From Morella rubra (Eukaryota > Streptophyta > Magnoliopsida > Fagales > Myricaceae): a DNA stretch of 64,000 nucleotides. The position numbers and the translations under genes were made by a program. Shown here piece by piece: positions 44,326-56,900 of the stretch. Every line of letters starts with the position of its first letter. Position 1 is the stretch's first letter. Below the pieces are notes generated by a model, which saw nothing but the letters and a program-made list of their open reading frames with translations, had not been told where the DNA came from and did no database searches. The stretch spans positions 20,444,111 through 20,508,110 of the forward strand of contig CM025854.1 in assembly GCA_003952965.2 (NCBI GenBank). The letters run 5' to 3'.

Positions 44326-46423
44326 ATGTTTCTGCCAGAAATCATGGATGCTTCGATGCTCCAAAATCTGGTCTTTCCGTCTCTCCAGGCCTCCTCTGCA
44401 TTCCCATCTTCATTCACCCGCCACTGCTCTCAAAATTACAGCCTCACCCGACCATGGTCTCTTCAGAAGAAAGCTATGACCCAAGTCTCATGCGTCTCGA
44501 CCCGACGCGAGAAGAAGACGGGTTTCAAGAGCGAGAAATCAGAGGCTGAAGAGCTGGTCTACTTGCTCATGAGGAACATGAATGGGAAAGAGCCGCTGTT
44601 GAAGACGCTGAACAAGTTCGTCAGGATTGTGAGAACTGAGCACTGTTTTCTTCTGTTTGAGGAGCTTGGCAAGAGTGATAAGTGGCTTCAATGCCTTGAG
44701 GTTTGCTTCTATAACTCTTTCAAGAAATGTTCTGCAAATTTGAGCTTCTTGCTTGGTGAGATGTAGGCGTTATTTTTTTCTTCATATTGTGTGACTATGA
44801 TGTTCCTATTTGGTTTAAGTTCTTTTCCTCTCCCAACTTTGCCGTAGAAGTTAGTGGTTTGTTATAAAAGAGGAGTAAAGCGCGCAAGTAGAAGTGTCCT
44901 TTGTTAGAGTTCATGACCTTTTTTTTTTTCCGGCACGGTAAGGTTCACGAATTTTGCAGAGCCATTCTATGGAGGAAGCTAATATGTGTGCGTTGTGTAC
45001 TTGATCATCTTACTATAATATCGTATATTGGAATGGCACATCACCTATTAACAAATTTTCTTCGTTCGAAAGTTTCACGTTGCTGTTCTAATTTCTCTTA
45101 TTACTAGAGCTATATGATGCAGCCAATTTAGTGCCACTGTAGTTTCTTTGACAATGGCTAGTTAACATTGTGCCAATGCTGGGCTAGCTAGATTCTAGTA
45201 GACTTGATATAACCCAAAATGAACTAAGACATTGGTTACAGTGTCGTCATCGCTGTTTGTAGGCATTTCTTATAATGAGTTATCACTTTACTTACAAATG
45301 CTACATTCAGGTGTTCAGATGGATGCAGAAACAACGATGGTATGTTGCTGATAATGGAATTTATTCAAAATTAATATCAGTTATGGGAAAGAAAGGCCAA
45401 ATCCGAATGGCTATGTGGCTTTTCTCTGAGATGCGTAACAGCGGGTGCCGGCCTGACACTTCTGTATACAATGCTCTCATCACAGCACACCTCCACTCGC
45501 GGGACAAAGCAAAGGCTTTGGAGAAAGCACTTGGGTATTTTGAAAAGATGAAAGGAATTGAGTGGTGTAAACCAAACATTGTAACATACAACATTCTTTT
45601 GAGAGGTTTTGCTCAAGCTCGAAAGGTAGATAAAGTCAATGCTTTGTTTAAAGATCTTGATGATAGCATTAATTCTCCTGATATTTATACATATAATGGT
45701 GTGATGGATGCATATGGGAAAAATGGGATGATCAGAGATATGGAATCGGTTCTTTCTCGCATGAAAAGTAAACAGTGTAAGCCCGATATAATCACTTTCA
45801 ATTTGCTGATTGATTCATATGGGAAGAAGCAAGAATTTGATAAGATGGAACAAGTATTTAAGAGCTTGTTGCACTCCAAGGAAAAACCAACACTGCCTAC
45901 ATTTAATTCAATGATTATGAATTATGGGAAGGCACGTCTTAAGGAGAAAGCAGAATATGTTTTCAGCAAGATGAAGAATATGGGATACACCCCAAGCTTC
46001 ATTACTTGTGAGAGTCTTATCATTATGTATGGATTTTGTGACTGCGTTTCCAGGGCTAGGGAAATATTTGATGGGATGGTTCAATCTGGGAAGGAGATGA
46101 AGATTTCAACACTTAATGCCATGCTTGACGTTTACTGTATGAATGGTTTGCCCATGGAAGCTAATATGCTTCTAAGGAATGCAAAAGTTATAGGTATTAC
46201 TCCAGATTCCTCAACATATAAACTGCTTTATAAGGCTTACACCAAAGCCAACATGAAGGAGCTTGTACAAAACTTGTTGAAGCATATGGACAGAGATGGC
46301 ATTGTCCCTAATAAGAGGTTCTTCTTGGAGGCTTTGGGAAGTTTTGGGTCTTTACCAGCAAGTAAAGAGACCGCAAGTGCCGCTACTGTTGGTAGGAGTC
46401 CTCTTGTTAGGCCAAAAACTTAG
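44326..46423 (+). CDS. EMB2453: Chloroplast PPR protein, PPR5/EMB2453 orthologue
   Basis: Two exons: 44326-44700 (125 codons) and 45311-46423 (370 codons plus stop), joined in phase 0 (CLE/VFRW) over a 610-bp GT/AG intron; 495 aa. A Ser/Thr-rich, basic N-terminus suits a plastid transit peptide. VRTEHCFLLFEELGKSDKWL and the P-type PPR series that follows (GYFEKMKG, DIYTYNGVMDAYGKNGM, DIITFNLLIDSYGKKQEF, TLPTFNSMIMNYGKARL, STLNAMLDVYCMNGL, DSSTYKLLYKAYTKANM) match my recollection of Arabidopsis At4g39620 (EMB2453) and maize PPR5, which binds and protects the chloroplast trnG-UCC precursor and aids its splicing. Starts at 44251, 44344 or 44356 are also in frame; 44326 is chosen because that Met is kept in the duplicated copies. 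A MULE ends 100 bp upstream. Confidence 0.93.
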
Positions 46424-48690
46424 ATGGAAAAAGTTTCCAACTTGGTTTGTCTATTCTTCCAGTCATTCTTCAATTGAGCTGCATTCAAGCAAAGCAAGCG
46501 GATCAGAAAAGGAATGGTTCTCAAGTGTAGCACTAGATTACTGGACTTCTGAGTGGTATGTGTATTTCTTGCTTGCTTTTTTTTTTCTGTACTCTTGTAT
46601 ACCTATCCTGATTCCTTTACCTAAAAGCATTTTCACCCTGCAGTTCAGTGTCTAAAACTATTCCTTTGTACAGATGCTTTTAGTGTTTTCTGCCTTAAGT
46701 GTCTGTCTGTTGTTGGGCTTCTTGAAATTTATGTATCCTTCCAGCCTTGTTACAGCGTCCTTGTTCACTAATTTCAAACTAGTAAGAGCTGGGAAATGGG
46801 AATGGTTTTCAGTGTCCAAAAGTGTAAAGAGCGTGTGGCTGAATGGTATGGAATCTGGTGTCAACAGTGAGACTTAGCAAAATCAAGCAGTCTGAAATCT
46901 ACTCAAGGAAATAGACTTCAGAAAACAAAGAGAAAAAAGAAGTTGATATTGGGGAATCAAAAAAGGAAGAAGAATGTTCATTCAATAATGGATTGTTCAG
47001 AATGATTCAGAGTCTCTGCAATTTTCATATTTTGAAAGTTATCAGATAGATGATCGCAAGAAGCACTTTGTTCTTTATATTCATCTTAATCGGTTAGTGT
47101 TCAACCTCTTGATCCCTAAGTAAGATTGGTGACACCATCTTAGCTAAAGGCACTGCACCACAATTATCACTTTTTATTTCATCTAAAAAATCTGTATTTC
47201 GATCAGTATTAGAGTAGTCCCATGATTAGAGAGTGACAGCACTATTCTAACACCCTTAACTCTTGGTACTGTAATTGGATAAGAGAGTGAGAGGGATGTT
47301 AGTTCACCTTTGGTGCGGTACACCAACGCCCGTCATTTACGTTCAATCTTCTGTTTTTTTTCCTTCTCTCGCGTGTGCTGTCTATCTAACCTTTGAGAAA
47401 ATGGCGTAATGCAAGATTAGCTATGTAGAACAGAAACCCTCCATTTTTTCTTTTCCTTTTACCCTTCCGCTTTCTAGATGTGAGTTTCTTCTGTAGCATT
47501 ATCCGTAGGCAATGCTCACTATTCCTTCACTTAAGAATATGGAAATAAGAAAGTGAAAGTAGCCTTATTTGCAAAGCAGTTTTGTAATTTTTTAGAATTT
47601 ATTGCTGGTTTGATATCCGCAGAGGTGGTAATGCCTGCCTTTTCTTAGCTGGGGAGTGCTCCCAAGCAGCAAATTCGGTTAGATGGTAATAATTTCATTT
47701 CCATATTAAATTTACAATGACGTTCATCATCTTTTTCTTTTTTAAATCTGTTTCCTCTTTTGTTAGAGCTGTTGATTACTGTTTGTGGCCCTGATATCTC
47801 TGTTGAATGACCGCAGAACAATGCTCATCTACCAGGGAGGCGCTGTTTTTAGGACAGAGAAGCCAATTTTTTGTCTAAACGGATGGAGAAGAGGCATGGT
47901 TGCGTAGATTCATTAGCAAAAGAATGTGTCTGAGAATGGTTTTTGTGTAGTCTAATTGCGTCTCTGTTCATAATCAAAAGTAGCACTGATAGCATCGGCA
48001 ACCTAGGTGCTGCTTTATGTATTGTAAAATGGAGACTATGAATTTGGAATTATTTGTTGAATTATCCAATAAAACAGTTCATACATTATATAACATTTGC
48101 CCAGAGCCATCTTGTTGAGATTCATAAATAATTTTGCAAAAAGAATATTAAAACTGCTTAGTTTTACACTTCCAAATTCCAATGACGGAAAAATCTTATC
48201 AAATCATCACATCAACGGCAATCAACTGCATAGTTGCAGCTAAAAATCTACTAATTTTACTATCGAACATAATCCTTGGTACAAATTTAACACTTATTCA
48301 ACATGATCGTACTGTTCCAAGACATATATAGCAAGAGTGGAAGCGAACACAAGTAACCCATTGCTATGAAAAGCCTCATCTTTAAACCTCTACAGCAGCG
48401 TTTGATCAAGATCTATTGACTCCGGGTAGAGAGCCAACCTCCTCAGCCCATGGCACCAAGGTACTGTAGACCTCCTAATTTCCTGCGGTACTCGAGATCT
48501 AATACAATCTATAAATTGGACCGTTGCTGAACTACAAACCAGGCATCGCAGGTCTGCTTTTTGTCCAATTTAGCGCAAAGCCCATGACAATTTACAATAT
48601 TGGTCATGACACTTTATAATACGAAAATAGAGAATAGACTTATACTAAGCCATACGTGATCCTGCTGGGCGGCGCCAACGTCTGTTCTCA
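46424..48690. other. PPR gene 3' region / intergenic
   Basis: No recognised gene. The first few hundred bp are likely 3' UTR. An 'aataaaac' signal lies near 48070. Short open frames here show no domain. Confidence 0.4.
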
Positions 48691-48801
48691 CACGGCTTTA
48701 GAGATGACTCTCGTCGCGTCCACCAATGACGGTGGTGAGAACAAGCGAACATTTGAGATAGAAAATGTTTCTGACCAATGATCCGCTCCTAATCCTTACA
48801 T

Positions 48802-51238
48802 CTACATAAATTTCCCCTCTTGTGATCCTCCTACCCCTATCATATAGAATGCTGTCTCCAATGCTTCCCACAAGCCCTGAAATAACACCTGCAATGTAGA
48901 TTAACCCCTTTCACATTTACCGATTATAAATAGTGTACCAAAGTCCTTCTAGCATAATTCAAAAATTAGTCTACAGTGAACTCCATTAAACGGCCCCCAA
49001 AGGATTCAGGACCTAGCAAGATCACTAAATGATGTGGTGGTGTTGGTTGGGGCGCCACGGATGTCTCACAAAACCATTACTGTGTCACCAAATGGCTTCT
49101 ATCTTAGGCATCCGTGTTTCAGCTAAAGAAAAGAGGAAGGGAAGAAGCCAAAAGAAAAAAAATCAACAGAACGGCGTTCGCAAAACAGTGTGAGGGGTCA
49201 TAGACAATAATGTATCTGTGAGGAAACAAAAATTCAGATTGATCAAAAAAAAAATAAAAATAGTCACTGAGAAGAAAGTTTAAAAAGGGTATCAAATATG
49301 TTATTGCTACTCACCAAAATCACCTATACCGAGTATATTACCAGTTCGTAACTATTAGTAGCCTTGTCCACGTGCTGTAGTTCATATTACGATGAACACG
49401 GTTTTATCACACAAAGGCTCTCGAGGGCAATCAGAGGAATGGGAGTGGATAAGCCGAGCAGGTAGGAGTACTTGATTGGTTTAAATTTAAGGCGAATGGA
49501 AGGACTATACCAAAATAAAGTCCTCATTAGATCATTAGGACTGAAATTCCCGTGCTTTATGCCCAGAAACGGATTCCATCTCATGAGTAAGAGTCCCAGA
49601 AGTATATACTTTCCTAATAACCATGTATGGCTTTGTCCATGTTTCCATTTCCTTGAAGACCACAACCAGGGTTGAGCCATTGGACATGAGTAAAAAGGCA
49701 TCTCACCCAGGTTTACGGAAGACTCTTCAGACTGTTCTTGTGAATCAGTCCAACACGACAGAGCCAGCCTATTGCTACCTTCACCTGCAGAACAACAACT
49801 AGAGATCTAAATCTATCTATATCTATTCTATATCACTCATATCTTCCGATACCATAGAAAATCTCCCAATATAAGAATCTTACAATCTTACAGTCCACAT
49901 CCCTCAGGCAAAATCTTAAATATAGTCATGAATAACATATCCCTTCTCCCACACCCCCCACCCCCCCCCCCCCCGCCCCCATGCAGAAGTGAATCAGCAT
50001 TGAATGTCTCATCATAGATAAAAGGCGATTAAAAAAACAAAAAAACCAAGACGTCGAGGCATCGTCGTTAAATTTTGGGATCATTCTAAGCCAATTCGAA
50101 AAAAGGTTAGCAATAACTTGGATTGATAAGGGATTTCATGAGACAATGGAGAAGAAAACTTGCTTTATTTCTCTTCATCTTATCACTTGAAAACCACAAT
50201 GATTTTGCAACAAACCGAAATGGTTGTAGTGCAAACAAGCTGTCTCACCTGATCATCAGAAAACCGCAATTGTTCTGCAACAAAAAGTGTATTTTTGTAA
50301 TGTTCTGATGGTAATTGCTTGCCTAAATTCCTTGAAACATCCTCAAAGCTAATCATGTCCACCCGGAATCCATTGCTCATGAATAGTTTGTCCATCCATT
50401 GCTTTGTACTTGAACTTGACTACAAAAACATCAGAAAAGATCTGAGTCCATTTCTTATGGAAGAGAAGCGATCGAGATCTTAGATTACACTCACTGAAAA
50501 AGTAGCAAACTGACCTTGATTCCAACTTCAGTTTCTGCCAGCCAGGCTGGCAATAATCCTAAGAAAAAACACGTTCATGCCCTAAGCTCACAATAGTAAT
50601 CTTTCAATTTCCAAATCCTCAGGCAGCCCGTCACTACAGATGGAATGTGGTCTTTACTCTACCCAAGATCACACCCAAATAGTATATTTTTTCAATTACA
50701 TTATGTTTCCAATATAATAATCTTAAATAACCTGGATGGGCATCCATTATACCTTAAGCCTATCTCCACATTGACACCTTATCTTGAATGCTGTGTACTT
50801 TATATATTCTTGTGGCATCAGAAAGCATTGTTCTTTGGATTTTTGTTTCCTCCAACCTATCATTTTTAAGAACATACCAGAACATGTGAAACAGCTGTAA
50901 GAATTGAAAAACTACACATAGCATATTAAAAACTTGATTTACAAAATCAATTTAAGATGTTAGAATGACAAGCATGAATATAAAAAATTGGTAATCCTCT
51001 TGGCTGGGCGCATTTTCAAGATCATGCAAAACTAGTGGACTTCGATAATGTCTGATAACACGTTCATCAAACTGAAAGATATTACTCAGTGCATGCCAAT
51101 TTAAAGCTAAATCAAAAACCACTTATGTTGGTTAAACAACACAACCTCAAGCTTTCTGCTCCCGTTTGATATAACCCTTTCGGGATATAATCGAATAAAC
51201 GGTTGAAGTCCCGACCAACTAACTATATGCCGATTCAT
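48802..51238 (-). CDS. Unidentified multi-exon gene (partial model)
   Basis: Exon-like pieces on the minus strand: ATG 51238-51146 (31 codons, MNRHIVSWSGLQPFIRLYPE..., GT donor); from 51071 (FDERVIRHYRSPLVLHDLEN, donor unclear); 50558-50516 (LLPAWLAETEVGIK, AG and GT borders); 50419-50249 (57 codons exactly, QWMDKLFMSNGFRVDMISFE..., AG and GT borders). Reading phases of the last two agree. Possible later exons start near 49788 (after CTGCAG) and at 48888, where GLWEALETAFYMIGVGG runs to a stop at 48802. The protein was not recognised and no domain is claimed. The middle is unresolved: 49.4-49.7 kb has competing frames. Confidence 0.45.
49954..49980. repeat. C-homopolymer tract
   Basis: About 27 bases almost all C, the longest such tract in the window. 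Potential i-motif/G-quadruplex, and a likely site of sequencing length error. Confidence 0.8.
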
Positions 51239-51289
51239 TCACATCTGTTAACAAACAACCTGCAATATGATAAAAAACCCATCCTGTTA

Positions 51290-53990
51290 AATCACATAAT
51301 AATAACTGCCCCTCCAACTTCCCATTATTTTGATTCCAAAACCATATAACATCAATAATGGTTCAAATTAAAAGAACTTATAATAAATGATAGTTAAGAA
51401 ATCGGGTCGAGGATTGATTAATGATAGAATAAAAGATATGATAAAAAGGATCTGATGAAAAAAAATAAGACAGGGAAAAAGTAAAAACATAAACGATAAT
51501 GAAAAAAAATTATAGCACATAATAAAAAGAGATACAGGAGAATCTTTAAAACAAATCCATCTAGTCCCATTTTAAAGCTGATTTAATATAAACAAGACAA
51601 AATATGAATAAACACAAGTAAAAGACTAATAGTTAAATAAGGTAATGTTAGTATTAATATATGAGAATAAACAGAAAATAAATATAAAAATTTAGATATA
51701 TGTAATAAAAGCTTAGATTAGGTCCAGAATTTAAAAAAGAAAAAGTAATGTGATTGGAAAGAAGGTTTATTTGAAAGTATATCTTGAGGTTTTTAAATTA
51801 TTTGGAGTATGGGCTGGACGATAAGTAGGGAGACTAAGAAAAAATTATTATATTAATGAAAAGAGGTAAAAATGTTTATAGTGTATGATAGATGAATAAA
51901 ATTCAAAAAAGAAAGATAATATTATGTTATTTAAAAATTAGTTTGAATGTTGAATAGTTAAGTTAATATTTTATTTTGTTATAAACTAAATAAATAAAAA
52001 TTCTTAAATATTATATAATATATCAATCTAATATCAATACATATATTAAAATAATATGTCGAAATTATAAAAAAAAAAAAATGGTAACTTCATATTAATA
52101 ATTAATCGCAATTATCCCTTAATAAAATCAATAACCGAAATAATAAGATACTAATAAAAAAAAATCGATAATAAATGTTAAAAAATATTTATCATATTCT
52201 TTTTTTTATAATTTAAAATATACTTGACTCAAAAAATATAAATACTTAATGTATAAGTTATGCTAATAATAGTAAGAGCCTGATTTGATAAAGTGACAAC
52301 AAAATATAGGATATATGGGTAATTCTAAATTAATAAATTCTTTTTCAACATTACTCTTATTTTTAGAAAAGATTAATAATATAGAAATTATAACAGGTTG
52401 TAAGCGGCTCTTAAAAGCAAAAGAAATTTTATGCATTTTACAATTATGTTTATTTGTTTAAGAAATTAATTCGTATAAAGGAAGGATGGAAGGAATAAAT
52501 CAAAAAAACATTATTAAGAAAGAGATAGATATAACTTAGAATTATAGCTTTTTGATACAAAAAAGAATTTGGTATGAAACATATTTAGTAATAACAATCG
52601 GGGAATAAGTATTGTAAAGAAAATGAATTTTAATGCAACTGTACACAATTGAAAATTTTTTGGTTAAAGAAGTAAGATTATCTCTTAGATTATTTATGAT
52701 AAGAAGTAGAATATATCTATACTAAAAAAAAAAAAGTTCTTGAAGTTAATACATAATAAACATGAAAAAAAAAAAGAAATAAAACATTAATAAAAACAAG
52801 AACAAGATGAGTAGTAATTAGAAAGTAGTAAATGTTAGGTAAAGTGGAATATAAAAAAGAAATCAAGTAGATTAAAACATATTTAAAGATAAAAAAAAAA
52901 AAAAAAATAAGAAAAAGAAAAATTATTACTATACAATATACAAATAGCTTAAATCTAAGAAATATTGAAAACAAGAACAATATTAGAGAAATCCATTGAA
53001 ATTAACGAAGAAAAAAATAAATACATTCATATCTAATTTATATTACACCATTAATTTTAACAAAAAATTATATATTACCAAAAATGAAATCAGTAATGAT
53101 ACTTGATTTATATAACAAATTTTAACAAACTTATAAGTAAAGTCTAAAAATATAACAAACACATTTTAGGTACTGAAGAATCAACCTAATGTGATTCGTA
53201 CACATAGTTGCAAAAAGATCTGATTAAGAAAGATGATAACATATACACAGGTATTAGTATTGATCATATAAGTATGAGATTTAAACGATAAAGTTATATA
53301 TATGGTTAATCAGAAAAATTAATAGTGTTAGATAGGACGAGGTTTTGTAAGGAGTGTAGTTGGATTGACAGAAGGTTAAATGATATGAGAATTAGATAAA
53401 TGAAAATTGTAATTATGTATTAATCTAGATTTAAGTGAGATATGTTATAATAGAATTAGAGTGACATGTGAAAAATAGACGGAATAAATTAAGGTTAAGA
53501 TTGTAGTGCATGAATTCTCATTATGTTGCTAACAATAGAACAATATAAAGTTTCTTTTTATTTTTTATAAACGTTTTAAGTTTAAATTAGATTTTTTGTT
53601 TTTAATGGTTTTATATTATTATCAAGATTCTTGAACAAATAGATAGAATTTAAATATGTGATTATAAAATATTAGAAGTAAAACCTTAAAAAGAAAGTAA
53701 TAGGATAGGTAAAATATTCAACATATGAAAAAATATAAAATGTTAAACATGGTTTAAAAAAAAAAAGAGATGTAGATAATAAAAGAATCAATATATAATA
53801 GAAAAATGTAAAAGTAAAATACTTTATAATAATATTTGTAAGATTAATTAGAAAATAAAAATAAAGAAAAAGAATATTATAATAGACGAATGAATTTTTA
53901 AAAAAATTTATAAAAAAAAAATCTAATATATAAATATTATAAAAGAATAGATCACTTCTATGTTCATAAGTTTATAATTTAAAATGTATT
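51290..53990. other. Extremely AT-rich, A-biased stretch, no gene seen
   Basis: The plus strand is dominated by A with some G. There are many short runs but no recognisable repeat family or conserved frame. Open frames on either strand are low-complexity products of composition. Confidence 0.5.
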
Positions 53991-56900
53991 ATGTTAATCA
54001 GTTGCCTGCCGAATACTGTTTTATCGTTCCATCTTTCATTTCTATATAAAGTTGGTTTTTGTATTTCATTTTTGTTATTTTATTATATTATGCCATTGAT
54101 TAATTTATCATCTATTAATTCTTACTTGAGTTCTTTCTGGGTGAGAAATCTAAGCTTTTTGGTATGTTCAGATGACTATCATGGGGATTTCTGTATTTTT
54201 GATGTTCTTTTATTGAAGAATTACATTGTTCTTTTTTGTTTATTGTGTTTATGCTTTGTCGATTTTTCGTTATCTGTTTGTGTGTTGGAGTTTTGTGCTT
54301 TTGTCAATGAGCTGAGCTAGGTTTTAAAGCGCACTACTTCCCAGTTTGTGTCGTAGTTTAATTTCCCATCCAACCCGTGGCTGCACCTAACATTTTTCTA
54401 CTAACTTTCTAAGTTCCAACCTCCTTAGCCTTCAGTCTTCTTGCGTTGTGTAACAGGTCTTAGTTTGAGATTTTTTTGAAATTCTCTGAGGATCAGTAAG
54501 AAGTCTTTGTTTTTACTTCTCTAAGATGGTACGTCAGTCAGCGATTCATCTGTCAAGATTATAACCTCTTTTTTTTTTTTATATTTAAGTAAATTAACGA
54601 TATAACGGTTTTTTCAGAATACGTCAAGCGAATGAGAAAGAGTAAACTTAACAAGCATATGCCCCCAAGCAGACGCGCAAACTAGCCTATCACGGCTGGA
54701 AATATTCCAAACAGAAAAAACATAATATATGCGTAATGGAATATTTGAACAGCCTTACAATTTTCTAATCACGTGTTTATATTACGAGTATTCATAATTC
54801 GATTTCTCGTGTTCGCTCATATAGACACTTGAAGTATCTATTGTAGAACAATCGCCCAGCCATTCACTGTTGATTTAGTCAGGTGGCTGTAACATCAATA
54901 TGAGTTGTTGATTGATAAGCGACAACTATTATAGAGATAAGACGCCTCTTCGTTTTATTTTCTCTCTCAAATTGCAGAACTGCTAAGATATCATTATACC
55001 TCAAGAAGAATACTGGATTCAAGTGTATCTTTCTTCTGATTCCTTTTTGGAAGGTATGTAACTGTTATTCCTTTCGTCTTGATTGCTTCCTTTTCAAATC
55101 TCTTTATTCCTTGCTCATATTAAATACATTAATATCTATCTTGGTCTCCTTTTAGTACCTACCATAACTCTATTACTTCTTCTTGTTTATTAAAAACAAT
55201 CCAATATAGACTGGACGAAAAGTGCAATCCTTAGAAAAAATAAGTGTTTCATTTGTGCTTGCAGTACAGAAGGATTTCATCCCTTGACCAACCCTTGTGT
55301 TCACGAGTCTCATTATATAAATTGACAAATCGGACTGCTGTAGTTACAAAACTCAAAGAACCAATATTGGAAACTACACCAAAGACGCATGTTATTCAGA
55401 AGTAAATAATATGAAAATACCCCGCATTAAGAATAAAAATGCATATAAGATAGACTAATATCTGGAAACGTAAACTGTGAGTAACTAAATTAAAAGGATC
55501 AAGCCAGAAAAAGATGACATGCTTTTATATTCAATCAATATCTCAGGGCTGCTTGAATACTGCAAAAGATCTTTGGTATATTTGGAAGAACATGAGAATC
55601 TTTATATGTCCAACAAGATACTGTCTAAAAACGAGTTGATTTTTGTGTATGTATTTTTGCAAATGGATTAAAGGGGTCTTTTAAATACTGAAAAAAAAAA
55701 TACATGAACAAAACAATATGAATCAAGCATAGTATATCCTGTTTCTACTATATAATGAGCAGCTACAATGTAGAGATAGGCCTTGATAAATTAGATTTAA
55801 TACTGATTCGTAGGTACATCATTCTAGCTCAAAGTAAGTTGCTTCTCGAATTTGTAATTTTTACAGTCATTGTTTATCGTTTGTAAAATTTTCTTATAAA
55901 AATTCACCAAACTAAGTATATTCAATATGTAAATTTATATTTCATATAAATTTATTTTTTTTCTTAATAAGTCTCCCGATCCATCTAATTTTATACACTT
56001 ATAGTTATATAGATAATTGTATTTGTCGTCTCTATTATACTTACCTATCACATAATTTAAATCAGATTAAAATAATAGTAAACCAGAATAGGCTTTTAAT
56101 TTTTTTCTGATAGATGAATTCCAATTCAGACACGAGAAATAATATCTATTAATATTAAGCGTTTATAACCCGGAGCCCGCATGTTCTTAGGATTGTTTGA
56201 TAAGCCCAATTAAGAAATGTACATAAAATGATTAAATATCTCTGTTTCATTATGAACCAGATCCAAATATTCACAACAAAAATAAACGATAGTCCAATCT
56301 TGTAGTTTCGTTGCCCTTCTTATACCGATCTCCTCGCACGCGCTACGCTTAATTCAATCCTGTACGTGATGATCATATGGAGATTATCAAAATAGCGAAC
56401 GAATGAAAATTTCACTATTATCTTTTATCTTCCGCATTCCTTATCTTGAGTGCATATCCAAATCCCAAAAATAAAATGAGCACATATAGTTTTGGTGTTG
56501 TAATGCAAACCGCTTGGCGGCCTCACGCTACCGGCGAAATGTCTCACGCCCACCGCCCCTATATATACGCCGGACTATGCCACGCTCGCAAGAGCACACA
56601 AAACTCAATCGCCGAGTGAGAGCAATAACTCAGAGGATGCACGATGACTTCTGTTACTCCATAACAGCAAATTGAAGTGCGAGCCATTACCTTCGTGTAT
56701 TACCAGGAGACAACCAATAGCCGACCAGTTAGTTGCGTTCTTTATCACTTGTCTTGCGTAGCATTGAGACATGTCTGTTATCTCATACCAGTATAACTGA
56801 GTCTTTCAACCTGAAATACCTATCTAAATGTTGATAAATATCTTCGGTCCACCATGTAGGTAACAATTAATCATTAATAATCGTGTAATAAATTTCTGCA

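Noticed and set aside
2326..46423. P450 plus PPR as a biosynthetic gene cluster
   Set aside because: One intact P450 and an organelle RNA-binding protein have no pathway link; proximity is explained by segmental duplication.
52717..52980. Minus-strand F/L-rich open frame
   Set aside because: Low-complexity product of A-rich plus strand.
53991..54320. 109-codon hydrophobic open frame
   Set aside because: The local T-rich composition explains the run of F, L and S; no start context, homology or conserved copy.
56555..56640. TATA-like promoter near 56560
   Set aside because: 'ctatatatacgccgg' is followed by no convincing frame or transcript feature, in a region of doubtful quality.
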